DNA from: Mariniphaga anaerophila
Lineage (GTDB): Bacteria > Bacteroidota > Bacteroidia > Bacteroidales > Prolixibacteraceae
DNA length: 64,000 nt
NCBI RefSeq assembly: GCF_900129025.1
Contig: NZ_FQUM01000001.1
Coordinates: 124,001 to 188,000, forward strand
Reading direction: 5' to 3'
The notes under the pieces are model-generated. The model searched no databases. It worked only from the letters and a program-made list of their open reading frames with translations, and was not told the DNA's origin. Every line of letters begins with the position of its first letter. Position 1 is the stretch's first letter. Shown in pieces: positions 19,397-29,466 of this stretch. The translations under genes were made by a program, and so were the position numbers.

Positions 19397-19404
19397 CAAA
19401 ACTA
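19397..19404 (-). promoter_or_regulatory. Predicted -7 element of the pnt promoter
   Basis: TAGTTTTG on the minus strand matches the Bacteroidota -7 consensus TAnnTTTG and lies 31 bp before the pntA1 start. At the -33 position (19 bases upstream) there is GTT instead of TTG, and that position falls inside the adjacent palindrome, which suggests a promoter that depends on or is blocked by a bound regulator. Confidence 0.55.
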
Positions 19405-19414
19405 ATAAAATTGT

Positions 19415-19438
19415 TTTACCGTTAACGTTAACGGTAAA
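19415..19438. promoter_or_regulatory. Perfect 24-bp palindrome, likely operator of the pnt operon
   Basis: The 24 bases read TTTACCGTTAAC then GTTAACGGTAAA, identical on both strands, with a central CG and two GTTAAC hexamers in tandem. It overlaps the expected -33 region of the pnt promoter. A central-CG palindrome of this length is typical of dimeric LacI-type or similar regulators, but the regulator is not encoded nearby. Confidence 0.6.
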
Positions 19439-19469
19439 TAATTTTTAAATTTTCTTTCGAACACCAAGA

Positions 19470-21764
19470 TCAGGTACAATACTTGGTTACCATTTCCAGC
19501 AAATTCTCTCTGGAGAAAGGTTTGGTGAGGTAATCGTTGCAACCGGCATTAAATGCTTTTTCTTTGTCGCCGGAAAGGGCACAGGCTGTTTGAGCAATAA
19601 CTACTACCTCCGGATTTACTTTCTTTATTTCCCTGGTGGCCTGAAATCCGTTCATCTCAGGCATTTTAATATCCATCAAAATTAAATCGATATCGGGATG
19701 TTCGGAAAACAACCGCACTGCCTCCTCTCCATTTTCAGCAAAAAACAGCTTTTTGCATTTTCCGTCGAGTAATTCGGATAGATAAACCTTCCCCGAAAAA
19801 TCGTCTTCTGCCACCAGAATAGTCAATTTGTTCAGAACTGAATTCCCGGCTTCCGGTTCGTGAACTGAATTTGTATGTTCCAATTCTGTTTTATCATTCA
19901 TTTGTGGTATCGTAAAAAAGAACTGGGTGCCTTTTGATTTTTCCGACTGAAGCCATATCTCACCTCCAAGCATGCCAATATAGGCTTTTGCAATTGACAG
20001 GCCAAGGCCGGCACCTTCGTACAGTTTTGAGATGCTTAAATCGGCTTGGACAAAGCGTTCGAAAACGACTTTTTGCTGTTCTTTATCGATACCAATTCCC
20101 GTATCTTTTACAAAGAATTCCATTTCGTCATCCTGCATGCGGTAACCGAAAGCGACACTTCCTTCGTGCGTATATTTGATGGCATTTTTTATCAGGTTAA
20201 CAAAAACTTTGTTTAACTTTTCCTGGTCGGTTTTTATAAAAGCGTTGCTAAAAGTTGTTCCTTTTTCCTGAGTAAGGATTAGTCCTTTTTTATCTGCATC
20301 AGCCTTAAAAAAGTTATACAGATAGTCAATCAGAACATTTACGTTTACTTCGGTAGTTTGAATGTCAAGCGTGCCCGACTCAATTCTGGAAATTTCAATC
20401 AGGTCGTTGATGGTGTTGAGCATTCGCTCGCCGCTTTTTTGTATAATTCTGATGTATTCTTTTTGCTCTTTCCCTGAAAGTTTTGGTTCTTTCAGCAATT
20501 CGGTAAAACCTAAAATACCATTCATCGGCGTGCGAATTTCGTGGCTCATATTGGCTAAAAAAGCTGATTTCAGCCTGTCGCTTTCTTCGGCTTTTTCTTT
20601 GGCTTTTACCAGGTTGTCAATCATGTTTTTCTTTTCGGTAACGTCTTCTCTCACTGATATAAAATGAGTGATTTCGCCGTTAGAATTAAGCATCGGCGAA
20701 ATGGAAACATCAGCCCAGTACATTTCTCCCGATTTATTTCTGTTCATCATTTCGCCATGCCACTCTTTGCCCGATTTTATGGTTGTCCACAAGTCGTTAT
20801 AAAATTCGTTGGTGTGTTTTCCCGACTTAAGTATGCGAGGTGTTTTTCCGATTGCCTCTTCGTATAAATAACCCGAAATTTTTGTAAATGCTTTGTTTAC
20901 GTATTCAATTGTACCTTCAGGGTTTGTTATTATTGTTGCAACAGGGCTTTGCTCAACCGAACGGCTTAAAAGTTTTAACTGATCTTCAATTTCAATGCGA
21001 TCGGTAATATCACGAACGACAGAAAGAATTGCTTTTTCTCCGCGGTATTTTATGAGACTGGAAACAACCTCTACGGGAATATTTTTCCCGGCTTTCGTAG
21101 TATGAACCGTCTGAAAAAACTGTACTTTCCCATTTAAAACAGCATCTGCTATTTTTGCCATCGCTTCGTTAGTCAGATTGCTGTTGACACCCCAAGGTCC
21201 TTTTTGAGAAAGCTCTTCACGAGTGTATCCCAGAATTTCAACGGCAGTGTTGTTAACATCCAGCAGCTTTCCGTTGGGCTGAAAAATCCAAACTGTTTCA
21301 CTCATTCCGTTTATTAAATCGCGGTATTCTTCGAGGCTTGACTGGAGCTGTTGCTGCATCCTTACTTTTTCTATCCGCGTACGGCTTTTTTCTATTGTTT
21401 CAGCAACGGCAAACGGAAGCCGTTTAATCTGCTCTTTAATAACGTAGTCGTTGGCGCCGGCCTTCATACAGGACACTGCAGTTTCTTCATTCATGGACCC
21501 GGTGAGTACAACAAATGGCAAAAAAGGGGAATGAGCCCGGGTAATTTTCAGCGCAGACATTCCGTCGAAGGAAGGCATGGAGTAATCGGAAACAACAATG
21601 TCAGGGTTAAAATCAGCAAGTTCTTTTCTGAAATCACTTTCTGAATCGACCAGCCGGTAAGTAAATTTGATGCCCTCTTTTTGTATCTCTCGCCGGGCCA
21701 TTTCTGCATCTGTGGGGAGGTCCTCCACAAATAAAATTTTTATGGGCTGATTTTTTTTGTACAT
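19470..21764 (-). CDS. Hybrid sensor histidine kinase (REC-PAS-PAS-HisKA-HATPase-REC)
   Basis: This 764-residue soluble protein begins with a receiver domain (about 8-125; phospho-acceptor Asp60 in VVSDYSMP), followed by two PAS domains (about 145-265 and 270-395, with PAC segments), the dimerisation box ANMSHEIRTPMNGILGF (His408), a HATPase domain (VFVNLIKNAIKYTHEG, GAGLGLSIAKAYIGMLGG) and a C-terminal receiver (about 645-760; LILMDIKMPEMNG, TKPF). An N-terminal receiver means it can be driven by another kinase, so it is a phosphorelay node. It sits 149 bp downstream of the single-domain response regulator gene on the same strand. A CAAAGATA sequence at 21795-21802 (TATCTTTG on the gene strand) is a possible promoter. 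Confidence 0.93.
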   Translation of the reverse strand: MYKKNQPIKILFVEDLPTDAEMARREIQKEGIKFTYRLVDSESDFRKELADFNPDIVVSDYSMPSFDGMSALKITRAHSPFLPFVVLTGSMNEETAVSCMKAGANDYVIKEQIKRLPFAVAETIEKSRTRIEKVRMQQQLQSSLEEYRDLINGMSETVWIFQPNGKLLDVNNTAVEILGYTREELSQKGPWGVNSNLTNEAMAKIADAVLNGKVQFFQTVHTTKAGKNIPVEVVSSLIKYRGEKAILSVVRDITDRIEIEDQLKLLSRSVEQSPVATIITNPEGTIEYVNKAFTKISGYLYEEAIGKTPRILKSGKHTNEFYNDLWTTIKSGKEWHGEMMNRNKSGEMYWADVSISPMLNSNGEITHFISVREDVTEKKNMIDNLVKAKEKAEESDRLKSAFLANMSHEIRTPMNGILGFTELLKEPKLSGKEQKEYIRIIQKSGERMLNTINDLIEISRIESGTLDIQTTEVNVNVLIDYLYNFFKADADKKGLILTQEKGTTFSNAFIKTDQEKLNKVFVNLIKNAIKYTHEGSVAFGYRMQDDEMEFFVKDTGIGIDKEQQKVVFERFVQADLSISKLYEGAGLGLSIAKAYIGMLGGEIWLQSEKSKGTQFFFTIPQMNDKTELEHTNSVHEPEAGNSVLNKLTILVAEDDFSGKVYLSELLDGKCKKLFFAENGEEAVRLFSEHPDIDLILMDIKMPEMNGFQATREIKKVNPEVVVIAQTACALSGDKEKAFNAGCNDYLTKPFSRENLLEMVTKYCT

Positions 21765-21913
21765 CGCAGTGTGATTTTATCTCCCATGTTATTACAAAGA
21801 TATAAAATTGGATGAACTATTAACGTTCCTCAAAATCGATAAAACATTAGTTTTCATACATCTGTCTTGAATTTCAAATGTGTCAGGTTTAAAAAATCTG
21901 TTTTGTTAAAACT

Positions 21914-22357
21914 TTATTTGGGCTGTTCGTTTAGTAATAACCAATAGTATCCCAGTTCACGAACAGCTTCTACAAATTTGTTAAAATCAACAGGTTTTAC
22001 AATGTAACTGTTTACACCCAGCCGGTAACTTTCAATTAAATCGGCCTCTTCTTTGGAGGATGTTAAAATAACAACCGGAATAATCTGGGTTTGCGGGTTT
22101 TGCTTAAGTTCCTTAAGTACTTCCAACCCGCCTACTTTGGGCAGTTTTAAATCGAGCAGGATAATTTTAGGGCGGACCGTTTTTTTTCTTTCCTGGAACC
22201 GGCCTTTTGAAAATATAAAATCGAGCGCCTTTTCGCCGTCATCCAAAACCATTACACTGTTGGCCAGTTTATTCTTTTTTAGCGCCCTGAGCGTCATTTC
22301 TGCATCATTCGGATTATCTTCAACAATCAAAATATCTACTTCCTCATAATTTTCCAT
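21914..22357 (-). CDS. Single-domain response regulator (Rcp1-like)
   Basis: This 147-residue protein is one receiver domain with [19 protein letters not shown] at the acidic pocket, the phospho-acceptor Asp in [12 protein letters not shown], Thr in VVILTSS, and the late Lys in YIVKPVDF. There is no output domain. The Rcp1-like type commonly accepts phosphate from PAS or phytochrome kinases and passes it on. It lies between the hybrid kinase (downstream) and the frameshifted substrate-binding kinase (upstream, 126 bp) on the same strand, so it probably links these proteins in one phosphorelay. Confidence 0.92.
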   Translation of the reverse strand: MENYEEVDILIVEDNPNDAEMTLRALKKNKLANSVMVLDDGEKALDFIFSKGRFQERKKTVRPKIILLDLKLPKVGGLEVLKELKQNPQTQIIPVVILTSSKEEADLIESYRLGVNSYIVKPVDFNKFVEAVRELGYYWLLLNEQPK

Positions 22358-22483
22358 TCCGTTAGATTTAAAAATTTGACGTATAGAAAAATGTTTTTAT
22401 GTCTTTTCTTTTGCTACAACAAAATAAGTTAAATTATGACAAAAATATAGCGCCAAAAGTTTGTTTTTATTTCTGACAAACAA

Positions 22484-24759
22484 TTATTTATCAGGCAGCG
22501 AAAAGAAAAAAACTGCCCCTTTATCAACTTCAGACTCGGCCCAGATTCTGCCTTCGTGCCTGACGACAATACGCTGAACGATGGCCAGTCCTACTCCCGT
22601 GCCTTTAAATTCGCTGCTTTTGTGCAGCCGTTGGAAAACGCCAAACAATTTATTTTCGTATTTCGAATCAAAGCCGGCGCCTTTATCTTTGATGTAATAA
22701 ATAACTTCGTTGTTGCTTTTTTCTGCGCCTATTTCAATTTTTTTCTCTGCCGATTTCGAACTGTATTTTAATGCATTGCTAATTAGGTTTTGCCATACCT
22801 GTTTTATTAGGCTGTAATCGCAAACTGCATCGGGAATTTCGTTTAGGCAAAACTCAAACTGTTTTTTCTCTTTTTCGTTTGCCGTTTCATTGTAAATAGA
22901 TTTTACAATGCTGGCCATATTTACTTCAGAAAGGTTTAAACTGGCACGCGAAACTCTCGACAGGTTCAACATATCAGAAATCAGTTGATCCATTTTTGTG
23001 GCGTTTTCGCGAATTGTGTTAATAAACCGCTTCCCTTCGTCATCCAGCAGCTTTGCATAATCTTCGAGCAAAAAGTTGGAATATCCGTTAATAGCACGCA
23101 GCGGAGCCCTCAAATCATGCGAAACTGAGTAGGCAAATGCTTCCAGCTCTTTGTTGGAAAACTCCAGTTTCTTCCGTTCCTTTTTCAATTCAACAGTAAT
23201 GTTACTCAGGTCTTCAACCATAAACAGCATGGCTTTTTGGCTTTTATCGAGTTTTACTACTTTCTCTTGCAACTCTTTGGTTCGGAGCGCAACTTTTGCT
23301 TCCAGTTCGTTTTTCAGTTTCAACAATTCCATTTCTCCTTTTTTCCTTTCTGATATGTCCCAGAAAGCAACAACAGCACCGGTTACCTTTTCATCTTCAA
23401 TAATAGGATAAGAAAAATATTCGGTGGAAAAACTGGTTCCGTCTGTTCGCCAAAATACTTCGTCGCTGTTGTGAATTTTTTCGCCGTTTTTAAATGTTTT
23501 GAAAATATTGCAACTCTCTGCCGGATAGGGAGAACCGTCGGCTCTGGTATGGTGAATAAGATTGTGAATGTTTTTTCCGACTACCTGATTTCTATTTTCG
23601 AACCCGAGTATTTGCAATGCAGATTTGTTTATCAGTGAGCAGTTGCCATCCTGATCAATCCCATAAATTCCCTCGGCAGTTGAGTTAAGCAAAAGCCGAA
23701 TTCGGGCTTCGCTTTCTTTTAGCTGGGATTGATGAATGTGAAGTGCGTTCAACGTTTGTTTATGCTCCCAAATTTCCTGTTGCAGGCTGTTGGTTCTTCT
23801 TTTTACTTCGCGACGAAGAAAAATAATCCACAGCAATATGAGAACGATGCTGACAGGAAGAAGTATTATCAGTATTATTTTTATAATTTGACCGGTTGAA
23901 ACTTGCTTTGTTTCGGAAGGGCCAAACCATTTCAGCCTGATTTCTTCAAAAGTATCGTTGGCGATTACTATTGAAAGCCCTTCGTTTAACCTGCTCAGTA
24001 AAGGTTCATTTCCTTTTTGTACCGCAAAGCAATAATCTTGTCGGAACCGTGGAAGACGGAAATCAAGCGGTTTAATCGTTTTAATTTTCATCTGTTTCAG
24101 CAACTGAATTCCCGTAATTTTCTGAACAATAATTGCGTCGTAATATCCTTCCGCGAGTCGGGTGAAAGCCTCTTCGAAAGTATTGGTGGTGTAAATTTTA
24201 TCGGTAATGTTTTCGCGCCTAATGAATTCTTCCGCGTTGTCTCCTTTCATCACCACAATTTCTTTCCCGTGCAAGTCTTCCATCGAATGAATTTTGGAGT
24301 CCTTTTCCCTGACAAAAACGGCTCCGTGGAAAAAGAGATAGGGGAGAGAGAAATCAAAAACTTCTTCACGTTCGGGGGCGTTCGGCCAACAAATGGTAAG
24401 GCATCTATTTTTCCTGCAGCAAGGTCGTTTTTTATCAACTCCCAAATGCCCACTTTTACTTTCACATTTAGGCCTGTTGCTTTGGCTGCCGCCAAAAAAA
24501 GTTCTATAGCAAATCCATCAGCATTGCCGTTTTTATCCACTATGCAGTATGGCGGATAGTCAGGTTCTGAAGCAATGGTAATGGTGTCGATATTGAAATA
24601 GCCGGCATTACTTGGAGCATTTGACGCATTTCCGAAAGTCGATACGTAAATCAATAAAAAAGAACAAAGGGAAAAAAACGGCGTTGCGGCATTTTGCCAC
24701 CGGTCCTTTTTTAAGCGGTTAGGGTTTTGCGAAAGAAAAATCTCGTTAACCGACATCAT
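22484..24759 (-). pseudogene. Substrate-binding-domain sensor histidine kinase with a frameshift
   Basis: Two overlapping frames make one protein. The 5' part (24759 to about 24378) encodes a membrane anchor and the start of a periplasmic SBP_bac_3 domain (ITIASEPDYPPY, IDALPFVGRTP). The 3' part continues it (PEREEVFDFSLPY) and adds a membrane helix (about IIKIILIILLPVSIVLILLW), a PAS domain, a coiled coil, the H-box YSVSHDLRAPLRAINGY and a HATPase (GTGVGLAIVQRIV). The break lies at a five-G run (24374-24378; five C on the gene strand). Three or six C would restore the frame. The reader should decide between sequencing error, recent mutation and slippage. If intact, it would sense a small solute, probably an amino acid, and phosphorylate the adjacent regulator. 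Confidence 0.85.
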
Positions 24760-24805
24760 AACAGAAACTGTTTTATAAGTTATACTTTAATCTGTGTCAG
24801 GGGTT

Positions 24806-26152
24806 CTATTTTTTTAATGTTTCAATTTCACTGCGCAGTTCTTTTATTCTGAATTCTCTTTCGATGGTTGCCTTCTGAAACTTTTCCAGTTCGGCAACCC
24901 GTTGTTTTAATTCCTGCGTTTTTTGTTCTACTTGGTATTGGAGATTGTCTTTTAATTTTCTCAGCTCTTCATCTGCTTTTTTATGCTCAGTAATATCGCG
25001 TGCAACGGCAAACATGATGTTCTCTTCGGGGTAGGGAAAAGTATTCCACGAAAACCACCTGTAGCTTCCGTCTTTGCTAATGTACCTGTTCTCGAAACGA
25101 TACGCCGCATGCCCGTCCATTATTTCGGCACTTATGTTATCTGAATTTACGATATCGTCGGGGTGTATAAATTTGTTCCAAGGATTCGACAATAATTCTT
25201 CGTTGCTCCAGCCAAGAGTTCTTTCCCATGCAGGATTCAGTACTTTGAAGTACCCATCAAAGCCAGCAATTGCCATCATATCAATGGAATGCTCAAAAAT
25301 ACGGTCGCTGCTTTTTCGTTTTTCCTCTATCAGCTTTCGTTCTGTAATATCTCGTATTATAAGGCTTGACCTTTGTTCTCCTTTACTGGTCCAGAAAACA
25401 GCAGTGGTAATTTCTGCCGGAAAAAGAGTCCCGTCTTTTCTGTAAAATGTAAGTTCGCCTTTGGCTTTTCCGTATTTATTACGTTCTCCAATTAATTTGG
25501 GCAAATTAGGGTCGTCCAAATTAACCAGACCTTCTTTCCCTGCGTTACAAATTTCTTCCTCCGTCATTTGAAACATTTCACAAGCCGCGCGGTTGGCAGA
25601 GATAGCACGATCGTCGGGAAGTGTTACCATAACGGCATCCACGCTGTTGTCTAATACCAGGCGATATTTTTCTTCACTGTCCTTTAATTTATTTTCGTAT
25701 TTAATTCGTTTTTCAATCTCTTCGGTCAGATCTTCAATAAGGTTTAACGATGCATTTCTCGTTTTTTTTAGTTCTTCAACTTTATCCTCAATTTCGTTCA
25801 GCCGTTGTTTGGCTACTTCTTCCAGCGTTTGCTTCTCTTTTGTAAGTTTTTCTTCCAAGGTAAGACGGTGTAATAATACAGCTAACATCTGACAAGCATT
25901 TTCCACCAGAGTTCCGTCTTCGCCTGAAAGGGAATTTTGATTGCCCGGATAAATTATACCGAAATAGTTTTTTGCGGTTTTTAGTTCAAATCCGGCTTTT
26001 ACATTGGTCGATGAACTTTCGGAGAAAAAAAATTGTATTCCGAAGCTTTCATTCAACCCATCAATGAATACGCGTAAAATTTCTTCTTTGTCGCTGAGCT
26101 TAGATAGGTTAAACATCAGTGAGAAAAGATCATGGGATCGATTTTTATTCAT
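24806..26152 (-). CDS. GAF-like/PAS sensor protein without kinase domain
   Basis: This 448-residue soluble protein has a GAF-like N-terminal domain (about 8-105), a long coiled coil (about 105-160), two PAS domains (about 165-285 and 290-405; PAC motifs SLIIRDITERK and FAVARDITEHK) and a C-terminal coiled coil ending REFRIKELRSEIETLKK. No histidine box or ATPase is present, so it cannot autophosphorylate. It lies 46 bp downstream of the kinase gene's start on the same strand and 65 bp after the larger kinase-less PAS protein. The likely role is to modulate a partner kinase through the helical tail. This is inferred from architecture only. Confidence 0.85.
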   Translation of the reverse strand: MNKNRSHDLFSLMFNLSKLSDKEEILRVFIDGLNESFGIQFFFSESSSTNVKAGFELKTAKNYFGIIYPGNQNSLSGEDGTLVENACQMLAVLLHRLTLEEKLTKEKQTLEEVAKQRLNEIEDKVEELKKTRNASLNLIEDLTEEIEKRIKYENKLKDSEEKYRLVLDNSVDAVMVTLPDDRAISANRAACEMFQMTEEEICNAGKEGLVNLDDPNLPKLIGERNKYGKAKGELTFYRKDGTLFPAEITTAVFWTSKGEQRSSLIIRDITERKLIEEKRKSSDRIFEHSIDMMAIAGFDGYFKVLNPAWERTLGWSNEELLSNPWNKFIHPDDIVNSDNISAEIMDGHAAYRFENRYISKDGSYRWFSWNTFPYPEENIMFAVARDITEHKKADEELRKLKDNLQYQVEQKTQELKQRVAELEKFQKATIEREFRIKELRSEIETLKK

Positions 26153-26217
26153 AAGTTAATATGTTTCTACATCAATTAAATACTCATTTTCCGGAGTTAG
26201 GTGCCAAACCGGACTCC

Positions 26218-29200
26218 TTACGCTTTTTCGTTGTCATCTTCTTGTATTTTATATTTCGGAAGAAAACCGGCAATTGTGCATAGTTCGTTTATTTCCTTTT
26301 TTAATTCTATCATTTTGTTTTCCCTTCCGACCATTAATTTGTTGAACCTTTCCAGTTCACCAACTTTTTCTTTTAGCTCTGTCTCTGCTTTTTTTCGTTC
26401 ATTTACATCCCGCATCACTCCCTGAAATCCTGTTGGTGTGCCATTTTTATCTCTGATTAGGGAAATATTCATTTCAACCCATATTTTTGAACCGTCTGCT
26501 TTGTAACGTTCTACTTCGAATTGCCTTGACCTTTTTTTATCTGCGGTATTAGTTTTTACACTTTCTATTTCTTCATCCAGAATTGCCATTATTTTTTTTA
26601 TGGATTCCGGCGGATACTTTTCTTCTGTCGTTTTTTTCAGATGAACGGCTGCTGGTTCACCCATCATTTTTTCGATTGACGGGCTAACGTAAGTCATTTG
26701 AAAATTCAAATCAGAAGACCAGACGACATCTGAAATATTTTCTGTTAAATGGCGATACTTCATTTCGCTTTCGGCAACCTCTTTTTCCATTGTTTTTCGC
26801 CGCGTTATGTCTTCAATGTATCCTTCCAGAAAAATCAAATCTCCTTCGGCATCGTAAACCCCGGAACCTCTTTCCCAAATCCATATTGTTTTGTTGGATG
26901 CAGTAATTATTTGATACTCTCCTTCGAACGTTGAGTTGTTTTTTAATGCAGTTTCCCAGCCACTAAAGACTTCCTCCTGAAATTCTGGCTTAATAATGGA
27001 ATTGAATGAAATTTTTTTATTGTTGATAAAATCCTTAGGAAAATAACCTGTTATTTTTTTGCACTGGTCACTCATGTACATCATGGTCCACTCTTTATCG
27101 TTTTTGCACCTGTAAACAAATCCCGGAAGATTGTCAACCATAGACGATAATTGCCTTTCTCGTTCCCTGAGTTTTTCCTGTGCTTTCACTTGAGATGTAA
27201 TCACTTCCGAATAAACAATAAGTCCACCAATGGATTGATCTGATTCAAACCAGGGACGGCATTCCCATTTTATCCACTCAAGTGAACCGTCGCCGCGGAA
27301 AAAAGGATCGCGGTCGGCTTTCAAAACTTCGCCCTTTAACACCTGCTGATGCACATCCCGCCATTTCTGAGGCAGATCCGGAAAAACTTCATAATGATGC
27401 TTACCAATAATATCTTCTTCTTTTAAGTTGTACTGTTTGTAGTATTGCTTGCTTACATATACGTAATTCATATCTCGATCGTGAACTGCAACCGCACTGT
27501 TCATATTTTCGATGATATATCGCATCAGTTCGTGAGAATATTTTAACTGCTCTTCGGCTTTTTTCCTTGTTGTGATATTCCTCCCCACACCAACGATCTC
27601 TTTTACATTTCCCTTTTCATCTAAAATTGCCGTGCTAACCCAGGCCAGCCATTTCCAGCCGTCTTTGGTCATTGCACGTTGTTCCAGATAACTGTTGTGA
27701 GGTGGATGAAAAAGCTCTTTTATTGCCATCTGTGTAGAAGCTCGGTCATCTTCGTGCACAAGCGGCAGAAAAGCTTTGTTAAGTAATTCGTCTTCGGTTT
27801 TTCCAAACATTTTACAATAAGACGGACTAACAAAAAGAAGTCTGCCCTCCGCATCAACTTTTACCAGTAAATCTGTTTGGTTTTTCACCAGAAGCCGGTA
27901 CTTCTCTTCATTTTCAGCAAGGTTTTTTTGGATCTCCTTCGATTTAGTTATATCTGTGTGTGTGCCAATAAACCGAAGCGGGTTACCTTGTTTATCGCGA
28001 GCTACAATTTTCCCCCGATCCAAAATCCATTTGAAAGAACCGTCTTTACATCTGAGCCGGTGTTCATTTCTGTATTCGTCGGTTTCTCCCCGTATATACT
28101 TTTTTATGTCTTCTTCAGCTTGTTTTAAATCTTCGGGATGAACCCTGCTTTCCCACTCCGAAACTTCATTTTTGATTTCATCAGGTTTGTGCCCCAACTG
28201 CCGTTTCCACTGATCTGAGAAATAAATTTCGTTGGTTTTTAAATTCCAGTCCCAAACCCCGTCACCTGCGCCTTCGAGTGCAAAATGCCACCGCTCGTCA
28301 CTTTCCCTGAGCTGTTCCTTTAATGCCTCCTCTTCGGTAATGTCCCTGAAAAACAACACCACGCCCAGCATTTTTCCGTCTCTGTTTTTAATGGGCGAAC
28401 CGGAATTTGTTACCAGGTGCTCTTCTCCGTCTTTTGAAATCAGTTTAACGTGGGGTGATTCATCAAGTGTCTGGCCAGTTTTAATGATTCTTTTTGCCGG
28501 GTTTTCTATCGGATTATCGGTAATTGCGTCTTTTATGGTGCAGGCTTCATCAATCTGTTTATTCCGAATATCGTCATATTTCCAGCCGGTCAGGATTTCT
28601 GCCGCGGGGTTTAGGTTTGTTATCTGACCAACATTGTTGGTTGTTATTACCGCATCGCCGAGCGAGTTAAGTGTGGTACGCAGGTTTTCTTCTTTTTTTA
28701 CACACTCTTGTCGCATCAGTTCCCGTTCGCAAAAATGACCGATTTTATTTGCCACAGAATCAATCAGGTTACGCTCGTGCTTCGAGAAAGGCCCTTCGTC
28801 AATTTTAGCCATTTTTTCGAGGTAACAAACTTCCACAAAACCCTCTTTTTTATCGTTTACGGTAATTTCTGAAGAGAGGTGCCACCGGGTTCGTTTAAAA
28901 TTTGAAGTTTTAAATTCGTTGTCTTTGTAAACAATGCGGGCGCAGGTAATTTCAGAATTTTGAAATGTCTGGGGAAGTTCGTTGGTCAGCGATTGTAAAA
29001 AATTTTCCGCGGTGAGAGTATCCTGGGTAACCAGATTCAGCATATGATAAAACAGAGATAATTCTCTGGTTCGTTTTTCCAATTCAGCTGTTTTGTGAAG
29101 CACGTCGGGCTTCGCACCCTCTGTCTTGTTGTTATGTTGGGTAGGGTTTAGAATCGTTTTATCCCCTGTAAAAGCGGAAGCAATTTTCCGGAAAAATTTA

Positions 29201-29247
29201 TCCAGAATCCTACTCTTTTTTTGTTTTTCGGTTGAATTCATGGGCAT
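26218..29247 (-). CDS. Large multi-PAS sensor protein without kinase domain
   Basis: This 1,009-residue soluble protein has an N-terminal GAF-like region (about 55-185) followed by six PAS domains, each with a recognisable PAC end (for example VLFFRDITEEE, IGTHTDITKSK, VGVGRNITTRKK, LEGYIEDITRRK, QGVMRDVNERKK). It ends in a coiled coil (VGELERFNKLMVGRENKMIELKKEI split over two heptad blocks). There is no HisKA or HATPase. The tail resembles that of the adjacent 448-residue PAS protein, suggesting a shared docking site on a kinase. A second ATG at codon 3 is an equally good start. The predicted job is multi-signal input into the neighbouring phosphorelay. Confidence 0.88.
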   Translation of the reverse strand: MPMNSTEKQKKSRILDKFFRKIASAFTGDKTILNPTQHNNKTEGAKPDVLHKTAELEKRTRELSLFYHMLNLVTQDTLTAENFLQSLTNELPQTFQNSEITCARIVYKDNEFKTSNFKRTRWHLSSEITVNDKKEGFVEVCYLEKMAKIDEGPFSKHERNLIDSVANKIGHFCERELMRQECVKKEENLRTTLNSLGDAVITTNNVGQITNLNPAAEILTGWKYDDIRNKQIDEACTIKDAITDNPIENPAKRIIKTGQTLDESPHVKLISKDGEEHLVTNSGSPIKNRDGKMLGVVLFFRDITEEEALKEQLRESDERWHFALEGAGDGVWDWNLKTNEIYFSDQWKRQLGHKPDEIKNEVSEWESRVHPEDLKQAEEDIKKYIRGETDEYRNEHRLRCKDGSFKWILDRGKIVARDKQGNPLRFIGTHTDITKSKEIQKNLAENEEKYRLLVKNQTDLLVKVDAEGRLLFVSPSYCKMFGKTEDELLNKAFLPLVHEDDRASTQMAIKELFHPPHNSYLEQRAMTKDGWKWLAWVSTAILDEKGNVKEIVGVGRNITTRKKAEEQLKYSHELMRYIIENMNSAVAVHDRDMNYVYVSKQYYKQYNLKEEDIIGKHHYEVFPDLPQKWRDVHQQVLKGEVLKADRDPFFRGDGSLEWIKWECRPWFESDQSIGGLIVYSEVITSQVKAQEKLRERERQLSSMVDNLPGFVYRCKNDKEWTMMYMSDQCKKITGYFPKDFINNKKISFNSIIKPEFQEEVFSGWETALKNNSTFEGEYQIITASNKTIWIWERGSGVYDAEGDLIFLEGYIEDITRRKTMEKEVAESEMKYRHLTENISDVVWSSDLNFQMTYVSPSIEKMMGEPAAVHLKKTTEEKYPPESIKKIMAILDEEIESVKTNTADKKRSRQFEVERYKADGSKIWVEMNISLIRDKNGTPTGFQGVMRDVNERKKAETELKEKVGELERFNKLMVGRENKMIELKKEINELCTIAGFLPKYKIQEDDNEKA

Positions 29248-29466
29248 AAATTTATTCTTGGTGAAAAAGGACTAAGCAACAAACACGCGTAAACCGTATT
29301 AAAAATAGAAAAGAAAAAGCAAATAAACAAAGTAATGTCACTCTATTTCAGTAAGATTGAAGCTCTAACTGTATTACGTAGCAGCAACGAAAATAGTTTC
29401 TGCTGATAAGAAATCTTTCGTTAAGTTGCATCGATTGGTAGGAGGGCGTTCGTCGGAATCGTTTAT

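Noticed and set aside
28232-28627. Plus-strand Ser/Phe-rich frame opposite the multi-PAS gene
   Set aside because: Composition is what the complement of PAS coding sequence gives; there is no independent evidence.
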